Assembly: GCA_964395975.1 (NCBI GenBank) | Contig: CAYNBZ010000001.1 | Span: 48,938 to 112,937 of the forward strand | Source: Avimuribaculum sp964395975 | GTDB taxonomy: Bacteria; Bacteroidota; Bacteroidia; Bacteroidales; Muribaculaceae | DNA: 64,000 nt | Direction of reading: 5' to 3' | Shown here: one piece after another, positions 1-9,328 of the stretch | Layout of the letters: the number at the start of each line of letters is the position of its first letter | Position numbering within the stretch: the stretch's first letter is position 1 | Translations under genes and position numbers: made by a program | The notes under the pieces: generated by a model | The model's input: the letters and a program-made list of their open reading frames with translations, nothing else | The model's database searches: none | What the model was told of the DNA's origin: nothing

Positions 1-1
1 G

Positions 2-997
2 GGGCGTAATTACAGAATGCCATTGTCGGCTAGGCTCGATACTATGTCGTGGGTGCCGGTAATGCCGCTCGATAATTATCCCGATATCCTTTCGTTCAAA
101 AAATATTACCCATTCAGATATAGATATTCATCGTCTGACCGCGATCGTTTCAACAAGTTCAAGAAAAGTGCTCTTGCCAACAGTGAAATTACAGCTGCTG
201 CCATAGAATATTTGAATGTGTTGAAGCTCGGGAATCGTGGGCAGACCGATATGCTATGCCTCGGTTATACTGTGGCACCATATCAATATACAAACGATGG
301 TGATAATCGGGTTGAAACACAAGATATTTATATACGCCTTGACCGAGAACTCGGGCGTTTGTTTTCAGAAATTGACAAAAGTGTAGGTCTGGGCAATGCT
401 ATGATTTTTGTGGCATCTACTGGCTATTACTGTGACAATGAACGCCCCGATGCGCGTTTTAATATACCTACCGGCGAATTTTATCCCAACCGAGCTGTTT
501 CGTTGCTTAATATGTACTTGATGGCAATTTATGGTAACGGACAGTGGGTAAAAGGGTATTTCAACGGGCAGGTATTCTTGAATCACGATTTGATAAAGGA
601 GAAAAATTTATCGCTAGGGGAGTTAAGAGCCAAGTCGAGTGAACTGTTGCGGCAAATGAGCGGAGTGAAGGCGGCCTATACTTTCGAGGAGATACTAAAC
701 AATCCTACAACTATCGAGGCCAGAGCGTTACATTTTGCAACGGTACCTGCCTATTGTGGCGATGTGGTGATTGAAATAAGTCCCGGATGGCTTGTAATGG
801 ATCAAGGCACCAACGCATCGAAACTGGTGCGTACGAATGCCGTCAATACGCCTGTATTCATCATGGCACCAACGGTAAAGCCGCAGAAAGTGTCGCTGCC
901 GGTTAATGCGACTGTCATCGCGCCAACTGTTGCAAGTATATTGCGGATACGTTCGCCCAATGCGGCTATGGCTGTGCCACTGAGCCTTGGCTATTGA
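2..997 (+). CDS. Alkaline phosphatase family protein, C-terminal part (partial)
   Basis: The reading frame is open to the left edge, so only the last 330 or so residues are visible and the true start lies outside. The first in-window ATG is at 17. The visible part resembles the C-terminal two thirds of Bacteroidota alkaline-phosphatase-superfamily (type I phosphodiesterase/phosphatase-like) proteins: a long central segment ending in a block containing IFVASTGYY, and a closing section with MAPTVKPQK followed by IAPTVASILRIRSPNAA, which is how these proteins end. The nucleophile and most metal ligands would be upstream and cannot be checked. It is followed after 179 bp by secA on the same strand, a gene order I recall from other Bacteroidales. 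Substrate unknown; the family call is good, the activity is not shown. Confidence 0.72.
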   Translation, partial: GRNYRMPLSARLDTMSWVPVMPLDNYPDILSFKKYYPFRYRYSSSDRDRFNKFKKSALANSEITAAAIEYLNVLKLGNRGQTDMLCLGYTVAPYQYTNDGDNRVETQDIYIRLDRELGRLFSEIDKSVGLGNAMIFVASTGYYCDNERPDARFNIPTGEFYPNRAVSLLNMYLMAIYGNGQWVKGYFNGQVFLNHDLIKEKNLSLGELRAKSSELLRQMSGVKAAYTFEEILNNPTTIEARALHFATVPAYCGDVVIEISPGWLVMDQGTNASKLVRTNAVNTPVFIMAPTVKPQKVSLPVNATVIAPTVASILRIRSPNAAMAVPLSLGY

Positions 998-1176
998 TGT
1001 ACTGTTTGAAGTTTGCTAATAAAGCTAATAGGCTATTATTGTGGTGGATTATAAAAACTATTATTAAATTTGCAACCTATTTGGTATCGTATGTTTTTAG
1101 TTATACGGGCCATATATGAGGGCATAAGTCCTAAAATCATTCACTATTAAGAAATAAATATAGAACATTTCATAAA

Positions 1177-4100
1177 ATGGGATTTACCAATTTACTAAAA
1201 TCTCTTTTCGGAAACAAGTCGCAACGTGACTTGAAAGCAATCATGCCTATCGTAAGTAAGATAAAGGCTGTTTATCCGGAAATAGAACAATTATCTAATG
1301 ATGAATTGCGCCAACGTATAACCGACATACGCGGACGTATTAAGGAATATGTTGCTCCACAACGAGAGGAAATCGCCAAGTTGAAAGAGAAAATCGAAAC
1401 TCTTGAATATGAAAAACGTGAACCGCTATGGGAACAGATAGACAAATATGAAAAAGAAATACTCGACCGCACCGAGGATATTCTTAATGAAGTGTTGCCA
1501 GAGGTGTTTGCCATAGTCAAGGACACTGCTCGCCGTTTCGCTCAAAACGAAACCATAGAAGTGACTGCTACCCTCTTCGACCGTGAGCTTGCGGCTCAGG
1601 GAAAGGATTTCCTTTATATCGATGGGGACAAGGCCATATACAAAAACCATTGGATGGCCGGAGGAAATGAGATAAAGTGGGATATGATACACTATGACGT
1701 GCAGCTCATAGGAGGTATCGTTTTGCACCAAGGCAAAATTGCCGAAATGGCTACTGGCGAGGGTAAGACATTGGTAGCAACATTGCCGGTATTTCTTAAT
1801 GCATTACCTGGTAACGGTGTACATGTTGTAACGGTTAACGACTATCTTGCCAAGCGTGACTCGGAATGGATGGGTCCGATATACATGTTCCACGGTATAT
1901 CGGTCGATTGCATCGACAAGACGCAACCCAATTCGCCACAACGCCGAAAGGCTTATGATTGCGATATAACTTTTGGCACGAATAACGAGTTTGGTTTTGA
2001 TTATTTGCGCGATAATATGGCAGTATCGCCTAACGACCTTGTGCAGCGTTCTCATAATTATGCCATTGTCGATGAGGTTGACTCTGTACTTATCGATGAT
2101 GCCCGGACTCCGCTTATCATTTCGGGACCTGTGGCCAAGGGTAATGATCAGATGTTTGAACAATTCCGTCCCAATGTGGAGCGTGTGGTCAATGCCCAGA
2201 AAAAACTTGTTACCGATTTGCTCGGACAGGCAAAAACGCTTATGGCAAGTGATGACAGCGAAAAGGTCAAAGTAGGGACATTGCTACTGTATCGTGCCTA
2301 TAAGGGGTTGCCCAAGAATGGTGCGTTAATCAAGTTTTTGAGTCAAGAGGGGGTAAAGCAGCAAATGCTTAAAACCGAAGCACATTACATGCAAGACAAT
2401 AGCCGTGAAATGTATATTGTCACCGATCCGTTATATTTTGTAATCGATGAAAAGAACAATAGCGTACAGCTCACCGACAAGGGTATTGATGTGTTGACAG
2501 GTACTACTTCCGACCCAACTTTTTTTGTGTTACCGGATATTGCTACAGAATTGTCGCAAGTAGAGAATGAGAATCTCAGCGATGAAGAAAAAGTGGCTAA
2601 AAAAGACGAACTGATGCAGAATTATGCCGTTAAAGCCGAACGTGTACACACTGTCAATCAGTTGCTCAAGGCCTATACGCTATTTACTCGCGATGTGGAG
2701 TATATTGTGTCGGAAGACGGAAAAGTGAAAATCGTTGATGAACAGACCGGACGTATAATGGAAGGCCGTCGCTATAGCGACGGATTGCATCAAGCTATTG
2801 AAGCTAAGGAAGGTGTCAAGGTGGAGGATGCCACCCAGACGTTTGCTACCATTACGTTGCAGAATTACTTCCGAATGTATCACAAACTTGCCGGTATGAC
2901 TGGTACGGCTGAAACCGAGGCCGGAGAATTCTGGGATATTTACAAGCTTGATGTAGTTACGATTCCCACAAACAAACCGGTGCAGCGTAATGACATGGAC
3001 GACCGTCTGTATCGAACGAAGAAAGAAAAATACAATGCTGTTATAGATGAGATTGTTGCGATGGTGAAAGCAGGACGTCCGGTGCTTGTAGGCACTACAT
3101 CGGTCGAGATTTCAGAACTGCTTAGCCGAATGCTTACCATGCGCCGTATTCAGCATAACGTGCTTAATGCGAAGTTGCACCAACGCGAAGCAGAGATAGT
3201 TGCACAGGCAGGGCAGAAAGCCGTGGTGACCATAGCTACCAATATGGCGGGTCGTGGTACCGACATCAAGCTTGCTCCGGAGGTGCGTGCCGCAGGCGGT
3301 CTTGCCATCATAGGTACAGAACGGCATGAATCGCGGCGTGTCGACAGGCAGTTGCGTGGTCGATCTGGCCGTCAGGGTGACCCGGGGTCATCGGTATTCT
3401 TCGTGTCATTTGAAGATACAGTAATGCGCTTGTTTGCAGGTGATAACGTTGCCAAGATGATTGACCGGTTTGGTGGCTTGGCAGAAGGAGAACCTCTTGA
3501 ATCTCCTATGTTGTCGAAAGTGGTGGAACGTGCCCAAAAACGTGTCGAAGAAAATAATTTCGGTATCCGTAAGCACTTGCTTGAATATGACGATGTGATG
3601 AACACTCAGCGTAACGTTATATATACACGTCGTTATCATGCTTTGATGGGCGAACGTATAGGTCTTGACATCGTAAATATGATCAGGGAGAACATTGAGG
3701 TCATAGTGGGTGATCACAGCGCACAGGACGATTATCCCGACTTGCGTATGAAAGTGATGACTAACTATGCTGTAGAGACTCCATTTAGTGAAAAGGAATT
3801 CTTGAAAATGGAGCCAAATGAAATGGTGGAAAAGATATATAATGAGGTAATTGCTACATTCCGTCGTAAGAGCGACCGTATGGCCGAAGTAGCATTCCCT
3901 ATCATAAAGATGATTGTGGAGCAACATGCCGATGCTAAGGATAAAATGATGCGAGTACCTGTTTCTGACGGCCGTCACACATTTGGCATACCTGTTAATC
4001 TTGGTGAGGCATACAATACCGAGGGTAAGAGCATTGCCAAGGCATGGCAGAAGGCAATCCTCTTGATGACCATCGATGAGGCTTGGAAAGAGCATTTGCG

Positions 4101-4557
4101 TGAACTCGATCAGTTGCGTCAGTCAGTGCAGAATGCAAGCTACGAGCAAAAAGACCCGCTGTTGATTTACAAGATAGAGTCGTTTAATCTTTTTGCAACG
4201 ATGCTCAATAATATGAACACCAAGGCAATTTCAATATTGATGAGGGGCTTTATCCCTGTTCAGCAGCAACCGCAGCCATCGACCGGAATGCCGTCTAATG
4301 TGTCGGTATCGGGTAACTTCGCACAAGCTGCTATGCCGCAAGCTCCGGCAATGCGCAATGAGGGTCGTCGTCCTCGATATACCGAGAGTAAGGAGGCTTA
4401 TCCCGGGGCTGATGCTCAACATCGGGCTGCAAGTCAACCGCAGGGTCAGCAGCAACGCCGTACTCCTATTGTAAAAACGGGACCTAAAATCGGGCGTAAT
4501 GACCCATGTCCTTGCGGAAGTGGGAAAAAATACAAAGACTGTCATGGTCGAAATTGA
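1177..4557 (+). CDS. secA: Preprotein translocase ATPase SecA
   Basis: SecA drives post-translational export of unfolded preproteins through SecYEG at the inner membrane. The 1126-residue product has the Walker A motif ATGEGKT at about 192-198, the DEVD Walker B box at 299-302, the second helicase half with MAGRGTDIKL and GRSGRQGDPGSS, and a C-terminal zinc-binding SEC-C motif CPCGSGKKYKDCH at 1111-1123 that contacts SecB or ribosomes in other species. The length exceeds E. coli SecA (901) mainly through an insertion after the DEAD-like box, normal for Bacteroidota. The start MGFTNLLKSLFG is the usual SecA N terminus. It ends in a shared terminator with the convergent sensor gene. Confidence 0.98.
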   Translation: MGFTNLLKSLFGNKSQRDLKAIMPIVSKIKAVYPEIEQLSNDELRQRITDIRGRIKEYVAPQREEIAKLKEKIETLEYEKREPLWEQIDKYEKEILDRTEDILNEVLPEVFAIVKDTARRFAQNETIEVTATLFDRELAAQGKDFLYIDGDKAIYKNHWMAGGNEIKWDMIHYDVQLIGGIVLHQGKIAEMATGEGKTLVATLPVFLNALPGNGVHVVTVNDYLAKRDSEWMGPIYMFHGISVDCIDKTQPNSPQRRKAYDCDITFGTNNEFGFDYLRDNMAVSPNDLVQRSHNYAIVDEVDSVLIDDARTPLIISGPVAKGNDQMFEQFRPNVERVVNAQKKLVTDLLGQAKTLMASDDSEKVKVGTLLLYRAYKGLPKNGALIKFLSQEGVKQQMLKTEAHYMQDNSREMYIVTDPLYFVIDEKNNSVQLTDKGIDVLTGTTSDPTFFVLPDIATELSQVENENLSDEEKVAKKDELMQNYAVKAERVHTVNQLLKAYTLFTRDVEYIVSEDGKVKIVDEQTGRIMEGRRYSDGLHQAIEAKEGVKVEDATQTFATITLQNYFRMYHKLAGMTGTAETEAGEFWDIYKLDVVTIPTNKPVQRNDMDDRLYRTKKEKYNAVIDEIVAMVKAGRPVLVGTTSVEISELLSRMLTMRRIQHNVLNAKLHQREAEIVAQAGQKAVVTIATNMAGRGTDIKLAPEVRAAGGLAIIGTERHESRRVDRQLRGRSGRQGDPGSSVFFVSFEDTVMRLFAGDNVAKMIDRFGGLAEGEPLESPMLSKVVERAQKRVEENNFGIRKHLLEYDDVMNTQRNVIYTRRYHALMGERIGLDIVNMIRENIEVIVGDHSAQDDYPDLRMKVMTNYAVETPFSEKEFLKMEPNEMVEKIYNEVIATFRRKSDRMAEVAFPIIKMIVEQHADAKDKMMRVPVSDGRHTFGIPVNLGEAYNTEGKSIAKAWQKAILLMTIDEAWKEHLRELDQLRQSVQNASYEQKDPLLIYKIESFNLFATMLNNMNTKAISILMRGFIPVQQQPQPSTGMPSNVSVSGNFAQAAMPQAPAMRNEGRRPRYTESKEAYPGADAQHRAASQPQGQQQRRTPIVKTGPKIGRNDPCPCGSGKKYKDCHGRN

Positions 4558-4587
4558 CCGTTATAGTTCAAACTGATAAATGCTGAT

Positions 4588-4620
4588 TGCTGCATCAAGG
4601 GTATATCTTTGGATGCAGCA
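4588..4620. other. Imperfect hairpin downstream of secA
   Basis: TGCTGCATC at 4588-4596 is the exact reverse complement of GATGCAGCA at 4612-4620, with a 15-nt loop. It lies 30 bp after the secA stop and is followed by G-rich rather than T-rich sequence, so it may be a 3' processing or stability element rather than a terminator. The next hairpin is the better terminator. Confidence 0.4.
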
Positions 4621-4640
4621 GTTGGGGAGGTAAATAGAAT

Positions 4641-4694
4641 AAAATCAGCCAACTAATTCGCAACACTTTGTGTATGAATTAGTTGGCTAATTTT
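4641..4694. terminator. Bidirectional intrinsic terminator between secA and the convergent sensor gene
   Basis: AGCCAACTAATTC at 4647-4659 pairs perfectly with GAATTAGTTGGCT at 4676-4688 (13 bp, 16-nt loop). The flanking AAAA and TTTT extend the stem past one mismatch, giving a U-tract on either transcript. Its position between two convergent genes fits a terminator working in both directions. Confidence 0.8.
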
Positions 4695-4788
4695 ATACTA
4701 TTTGCTGAATGTCCCTATGTGTATAAGCTTGAATGATTGCAGACTCTTCACAATGTGATAGAAAGAATCGTTTTTTATGGGTTGAGGT

Positions 4789-7080
4789 TTAGAATTGTCC
4801 CATGATGTGCTTGTGGCAAAGTTCCAGCAGTGAATTACGATTTACCGGCTTTATAAGATAATCGGTGGCTCCTGCCGTTATTGCATCTTCAATCTCTGAT
4901 TTTGAACCTGATGGCAGGACTGCTACAATTGGAGTCATTGCCGAGAATGAGTGGATTCTCTGAATGGCTTTCAATCCGTTGTCCGATGAAATATTCACAC
5001 CGGCTAACACCATGTCTATATTTTTGTTCCGGCAGGCAGTAATGGCTTCATCGGCAGTTCGGACATGGATGAGCTGTAATTTGCTGCCAAGTCGTTCTAA
5101 TAGCACTTTGAGGTATAAGAATGAAGTGCTTTCGGCTTCTACAATCAGTACAGTAGGGTAGTTGGGATTGGCTATTACTGCTCCAGAAACCGGTGAGTTG
5201 TCGGTAATTTTCAGAGGTAGCCTTAATGTGAAAGTAGACCCAACACCTTGTTCCGATTTGAATGTGAGCGAGCCTTGCAGGAGTTGGGCGTTGCGTTGGG
5301 CGATTGTAAGCCCAAGTCCCATTTTTTCGTGCAGGTTCATTATGTCGTTTTGCCGGTTGTCGAAAATCTGTGTTAGCAGCATTTGTCGCCGTTTAGGAAT
5401 TCCTATGCCGGTATCGTTGACCGATATGAGTATATTGTGCTTATCATCGGCAATGCGGTAGCCAAAGGTTATTTTCCCTTGTGCCGTGTATTTTAGAGAG
5501 TTGTCGAGCAAGTGGTAAATAATTTTGGAAATGCGTTCACGGTCGCTGATGATATGGCTTTCCTCATCTTTTAGTGGTAAAACGAGGTTGATGTTTACGG
5601 CGCGTTCACTTACGATAATTTTGAAATCATCGTATATGACCTTGAGCAAGTCGTTTATACACACATCGCCTATATTCAGCTGTGCGCCTTTTGAGTATGA
5701 GTTTGAGAAATCGGCAATATCATCGATGGCTTGCTTGATTTTTAATGCCGAGTGGCTGATTATTTTCCCATATCCTATGATTTCTTGTTGTTTCAACCCG
5801 GGGGTTGATATAATCTCGGTAAAATCGTCGATAGTGTTGAGAGGAGCTTTCAGTTCACGGGCAAGATTCTCTATGAAAGCCCCGCGATAAGCATTTAAGC
5901 GGTCGGTTTCTTCTTTTGAGCGTATGAGTTCTTCGTTGAGGGCGTTTACTGTTTGGTTGGTGATTTTCAAGTACCGTTTTAGCTTCCGGTTACGGATGGT
6001 TGAAATTATGATAAATATTATCACTATTATTGTCGCCACAATTGTTGCAAACGTATATGGCCAAAAGTCGCTTCTTGATGAGAATATGCTTGGCGGCTCG
6101 TTAATGATGCGGCTTTTATCGGGCAATGCCGACGGGTCAATGCCGAATCGCATCAATTGATTGTAGTCGAATATGTATTGCAACCGGCTTTGGTCATTGA
6201 TGTGTATTGACTTAATACTGTCCCCTGTTAGTAATTGTGCTACCATCAGGCCTGCAGCTTGCCCTTGCTCACGCTGTGACACCATCTGTCCACCAAATAC
6301 CCCATCTCCTAGGCCGTGGGACCATAGGTGGAATAGGGGCGATTGAAGGTTGGATGTGATTAGATTCAAGCTTTCGTAAAACCTTTTTGTATTGCCGTCG
6401 CAATCGGTGTATGCTGAAAGCAACAATACTGGCACATTGGCCGGTATTATGCGTAATGTGTCGGCTAATTGGGCGAATGTTATTCTACTTAAGTCAATTA
6501 TTTCGTGTTCACTCCACATCAAAGTTGCCACAGAAGCAAAAGTCCTTGAATCGGTACGACCCGTAAGGGATCCATCGGAGATCGCTATTGCGCGTGGAGA
6601 GTCGGGGAATAATTCACTCATGAGCCGTATTGTACCTCTCAGTCCAAGTGATTCTATCACACCGGTCATCCTTGGGTTGTCTTCTTGATCAAGTGCGGCG
6701 CGTTCGTTATTGACCCCAAGGAAAACTATAGGTATATCGGCAAATAAACTGTCTTGTTCGTTGAGAGCGAATGTGAAAGCGTTGTCATCGGCTACTACAA
6801 CCACATCATACTGAGGCAACAATGAAAGTTTGTAATTAAGGCGTTGCTTGAACGATACTATGTTGTCGTGTTGAGGAAACCGCTTGCAATCCATCTCTTC
6901 AATGTCGATGGTTATTGTATCGCTGTTGAGTACGGAGTGCAGACCGTCGATTTGTAACTCTACTGTGGGAAAAGAGGTGTCGTATGATGTTATGAATAAA
7001 ATGTATCTTTGCCTTGAAACCATTTGCAAGTTGCATATTACAAGCAAGATAGCGGTTAAAATGTATTTCAGTATCGGCAT
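4789..7080 (-). CDS. Hybrid sensor kinase-like protein lacking both phosphorelay residues
   Basis: 763 residues: signal peptide or signal anchor (1-22), a periplasmic region of about 300 residues resembling ABC-type substrate-binding sensor domains, one membrane segment (about 343-361), a HisKA-like helix pair, a HATPase_c domain and a receiver-like domain. The ATPase motifs are intact: N527 (N box), DTGIGI 556-561 and MGLGLTI 587-593. The H box reads FIENLAREL, putting R408 where the phosphoacceptor histidine should be (SHE to ARE). In the receiver the acceptor aspartate is G694 (DMVLAG), the acidic pair is E648-A649, and the conserved lysine K744 remains. So it cannot act by standard His-Asp phosphotransfer unless another residue substitutes. 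The gene is monocistronic, with a strong promoter just upstream and a terminator shared with secA. No response regulator gene is adjacent. Could be an ATP- or ligand-gated scaffold. Confidence 0.85.
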   Translation of the reverse strand: MPILKYILTAILLVICNLQMVSRQRYILFITSYDTSFPTVELQIDGLHSVLNSDTITIDIEEMDCKRFPQHDNIVSFKQRLNYKLSLLPQYDVVVVADDNAFTFALNEQDSLFADIPIVFLGVNNERAALDQEDNPRMTGVIESLGLRGTIRLMSELFPDSPRAIAISDGSLTGRTDSRTFASVATLMWSEHEIIDLSRITFAQLADTLRIIPANVPVLLLSAYTDCDGNTKRFYESLNLITSNLQSPLFHLWSHGLGDGVFGGQMVSQREQGQAAGLMVAQLLTGDSIKSIHINDQSRLQYIFDYNQLMRFGIDPSALPDKSRIINEPPSIFSSRSDFWPYTFATIVATIIVIIFIIISTIRNRKLKRYLKITNQTVNALNEELIRSKEETDRLNAYRGAFIENLARELKAPLNTIDDFTEIISTPGLKQQEIIGYGKIISHSALKIKQAIDDIADFSNSYSKGAQLNIGDVCINDLLKVIYDDFKIIVSERAVNINLVLPLKDEESHIISDRERISKIIYHLLDNSLKYTAQGKITFGYRIADDKHNILISVNDTGIGIPKRRQMLLTQIFDNRQNDIMNLHEKMGLGLTIAQRNAQLLQGSLTFKSEQGVGSTFTLRLPLKITDNSPVSGAVIANPNYPTVLIVEAESTSFLYLKVLLERLGSKLQLIHVRTADEAITACRNKNIDMVLAGVNISSDNGLKAIQRIHSFSAMTPIVAVLPSGSKSEIEDAITAGATDYLIKPVNRNSLLELCHKHIMGQF

Positions 7081-7151
7081 ATCAAACGTAAAAATGGGTT
7101 AGTTTTGTAGTTCCAAATCACGGATGTTGCATCCTTTTGTATGCTTCGATA

Positions 7152-7183
7152 CAAAAATATAAAACAAGCCAAGTAAATGCAAA
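7152..7183 (-). promoter_or_regulatory. Promoter of the sensor kinase-like gene
   Basis: Read on the minus strand: TTTG at 7183-7180, 20 bases, then TATTTTTG at 7159-7152, matching the Bacteroidota TTTG/TAnnTTTG pattern with ideal spacing. The predicted transcript start is about 65 bases before the ATG at 7080. An 8-bp inverted repeat, TTTTGTAT at 7135-7142 and ATACAAAA at 7149-7156, overlaps the -7 element and could be an operator. Confidence 0.7.
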
Positions 7184-7187
7184 TTTT

Positions 7188-8225
7188 TTACAACGTCACT
7201 TCTCCACAAAGTGAGTAGCTTAGGTATTTCTTTACATTCTCGGGAGGTAGTCCCATACCGAACAGATACATCATTTTGGTGATTGCCGCTTCGCTGGTGA
7301 TGTCGTGGCCGCTTATTACGCCAGCTCGTGTCAGTTTGTTGCCCGTGTCGTAAAGTGTGGTGTGTACACCGCCATTTACGCACTGTGTAACATTCAGTAT
7401 TACGATACCACGTTCCACGGCTTCGTGGATGGCATTGATGAACCAAGTATCTTCCGGTCCATTGCCGGCACCGAATGTTTTCAGCACTATTCCTTTTATT
7501 TCTGGGGTGTTGAGCAGGTGTCTTAGTGTGCTTTCTTTCATGCCGGGGTTTAGGTCTATGAACATCACATTTGGATCCATGTTGTATCTGACTTTGAGCG
7601 GACGGCGGGATGGCACTCGGTATAGCACTTCTTCATTGAAATTTATTCCAAGTCCTATTTTTGCCAATGCAGGGTAATTGTTGCTTTTGAATGCGTTGAA
7701 GTTGTCGGCACTCATCTTTGTGCTTCGGTTGCCGCGCCACAAATAATTTTCGAACAGTATGGCCACTTCTCTTACCATCGGTTCTCCGTCCTTATCGCGT
7801 GCTGCTGCCACTTGCAGAGCTGTGATTAGATTTTCCTCTCCATCGGTGCGAACTTCACCTATCGGAAGTTGTGAGCCGGTGATTATGACCGGCTTATGCA
7901 GGTTTTCGAGCATAAAACTGAGTGCTGAGGCCGTGAAAGCCATGGTGTCGGTTCCATGCAACACAACAAATCCATCGACTGCATCATAGTTGTCTTCTAT
8001 TGCTGCGGCGATGTCGCTCCAATGCAAAGGCGACATATTGGCACTGTCGATGGGGGGATTAAATTGTATATTGGCTATGTCATAATCGAGTTTCTTAATT
8101 TTTGGCACATTATCGATGAGATGTGTAAAATCGAAAGGCTGTAAAGCCTTTGTCAAAGGGTTTTCAATCATTCCGATGGTGCCACCCGTATAGATTATCA
8201 GTATCTTAGGCCGTTTCCCCTCCAT
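7188..8225 (-). CDS. ansA: Type I (cytoplasmic) L-asparaginase
   Basis: Hydrolyses L-asparagine to aspartate and ammonia. The motif YTGGTIGMIENP near the N terminus carries the nucleophile threonine (T16), and LHGTDTMAFTAS supplies the second catalytic T92-D93 pair; both are diagnostic of the bacterial type I/II family. There is no signal peptide, so it is the cytoplasmic type. I chose ATG at 8225 (MEGKRPKILII, 345 residues). An in-frame ATG at 8288 would add 21 residues, but it lies upstream of the -7 element at 8246-8253 and inside a hairpin, so it is unlikely to be used. Downstream is the sensor gene promoter. Confidence 0.93.
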   Translation of the reverse strand: MEGKRPKILIIYTGGTIGMIENPLTKALQPFDFTHLIDNVPKIKKLDYDIANIQFNPPIDSANMSPLHWSDIAAAIEDNYDAVDGFVVLHGTDTMAFTASALSFMLENLHKPVIITGSQLPIGEVRTDGEENLITALQVAAARDKDGEPMVREVAILFENYLWRGNRSTKMSADNFNAFKSNNYPALAKIGLGINFNEEVLYRVPSRRPLKVRYNMDPNVMFIDLNPGMKESTLRHLLNTPEIKGIVLKTFGAGNGPEDTWFINAIHEAVERGIVILNVTQCVNGGVHTTLYDTGNKLTRAGVISGHDITSEAAITKMMYLFGMGLPPENVKKYLSYSLCGEVTL

Positions 8226-8245
8226 ATCGATTTTGAATTTTTGTG

Positions 8246-8253
8246 CAAAAATA
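8246..8253 (-). promoter_or_regulatory. Promoter -7 element of ansA
   Basis: TATTTTTG on the minus strand, 21 bases before the ATG at 8225. The -33 position falls in the loop of the hairpin at 8259-8290, so the upstream gene's terminator and the ansA promoter are interleaved. Confidence 0.5.
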
Positions 8254-8258
8254 GGTAT

Positions 8259-8290
8259 AATTGTCGCATATTTGAAATTATGCGACAATT
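8259..8290 (-). terminator. Perfect 12-bp hairpin at the end of the alpha-hydroxy-acid gene
   Basis: AATTGTCGCATA (8259-8270) and TATGCGACAATT (8279-8290) form a perfect 12-bp stem with an 8-nt loop. It starts at the last base of the upstream minus-strand gene and ends before the ansA -7 box. No good U-tract follows, so it could equally be an operator for ansA. Confidence 0.5.
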
Positions 8291-9315
8291 TATAACTTGC
8301 TCACTACGCAGTCGCGAGTAATTTCGGCAATGCTTGTCACACCACACATTTCCATTGTGTCTTGCAGTTCATCGGCGATTTTCTGTATGTAGCATTTCAC
8401 ACCCTCTTCGGCTCCGCCAAATGCCGCCACCACCATAGGGCGACATATCAGTACGCCATCTGCACCGAGAGCCAAAGCTTTGAACACATCGACACCTGAG
8501 CGTATTCCACCATCAACAAGCACTTTGCACCGACCATTTATCGCACTGGCTATATCTTCAAGTACTTCGGCAGTGGACTGGCATTGGTCGAGAACACGTC
8601 CTCCGTGATTTGATACCACGATGGCTGTTGCGCCGGCTTCAATGGCTTTTTCTGCTCCGCGCACTGTCATTATGCCTTTTACGATGAAAGGCCGTCCTGC
8701 TATTTGGATGATTTTTCTCAGTTCGTTCACGTTTTTGTTGCCTGCCGGCGGGTTGCTGTTGCGCAAGAATGGCAATCCTGCTGCATCGATGTCCATTGCT
8801 ATGGCCATAGCGTTGCAGTCGATGGCATATTGAATTTTTCTTTTTATGGTTTCGGAATCCCACGGTTTGATTGTTGGTATGCCCGTACCACCCATTTTTC
8901 CTATCGATTCACAGGCCATGGGGACTACCTGCTCAAGCACACCGTCACCGGTAAATGCGGCGATACCTGCTTCTGCACAAGCTTTCACCATGATTTCATT
9001 GTATTGTTGGTCGTTGTATTTTTCACCGAAATGGATGTTCACCGCACCTACCGGCGCGGCAAAAAAAGGATAACGGAATTTTCTCCCAAACATCTCTATG
9101 CTCATATCAACGTCACGTTTTGTACAGATAGTATCCATCTTTACCCGCACCTGTCGCCAAGAGTCATAATTGCGCATAGCAGTGTCGCCTATGCCTTTTG
9201 CTCCGGGACCGGGTATCATGTTGCGACAGGCACGTCCGTTACATTCATCACACGCTTTGCACAGTTTCCCACCGAGTGCAGTGCGAGCATTTTTGATTAT
9301 TTCATAGTGTGTCAT
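8290..9315 (-). CDS. FMN-dependent alpha-hydroxy-acid dehydrogenase family protein
   Basis: A 341-residue TIM-barrel flavoprotein of the lactate oxidase/glycolate oxidase family. The signature VVSNHGGR holds the catalytic histidine H237, followed by the phosphate-binding LVDGGIRSG and DGVLICRP segments. FAAPVGAVN near residue 82 is the usual flavin-contact strand. An unusual N-terminal cluster places cysteines at 19, 22, 25 and 30, a spacing suited to an Fe-S cluster or zinc. This suggests an anaerobic dehydrogenase rather than an oxygen-using oxidase. It sits alone, with its own -7 box (TAATTTTG, minus, 9336-9329) and a hairpin at its stop. Substrate unknown; lactate or another 2-hydroxy acid is a family-level guess. 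Confidence 0.88.
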   Translation of the reverse strand: MTHYEIIKNARTALGGKLCKACDECNGRACRNMIPGPGAKGIGDTAMRNYDSWRQVRVKMDTICTKRDVDMSIEMFGRKFRYPFFAAPVGAVNIHFGEKYNDQQYNEIMVKACAEAGIAAFTGDGVLEQVVPMACESIGKMGGTGIPTIKPWDSETIKRKIQYAIDCNAMAIAMDIDAAGLPFLRNSNPPAGNKNVNELRKIIQIAGRPFIVKGIMTVRGAEKAIEAGATAIVVSNHGGRVLDQCQSTAEVLEDIASAINGRCKVLVDGGIRSGVDVFKALALGADGVLICRPMVVAAFGGAEEGVKCYIQKIADELQDTMEMCGVTSIAEITRDCVVSKL

Positions 9316-9328
9316 GATATGGTTCTCC

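Noticed and set aside
3406..4095. 229-codon open frame antisense to secA
   Set aside because: It lies wholly within secA, has no start context, family motif or promoter, and reads as low-complexity shadow sequence.
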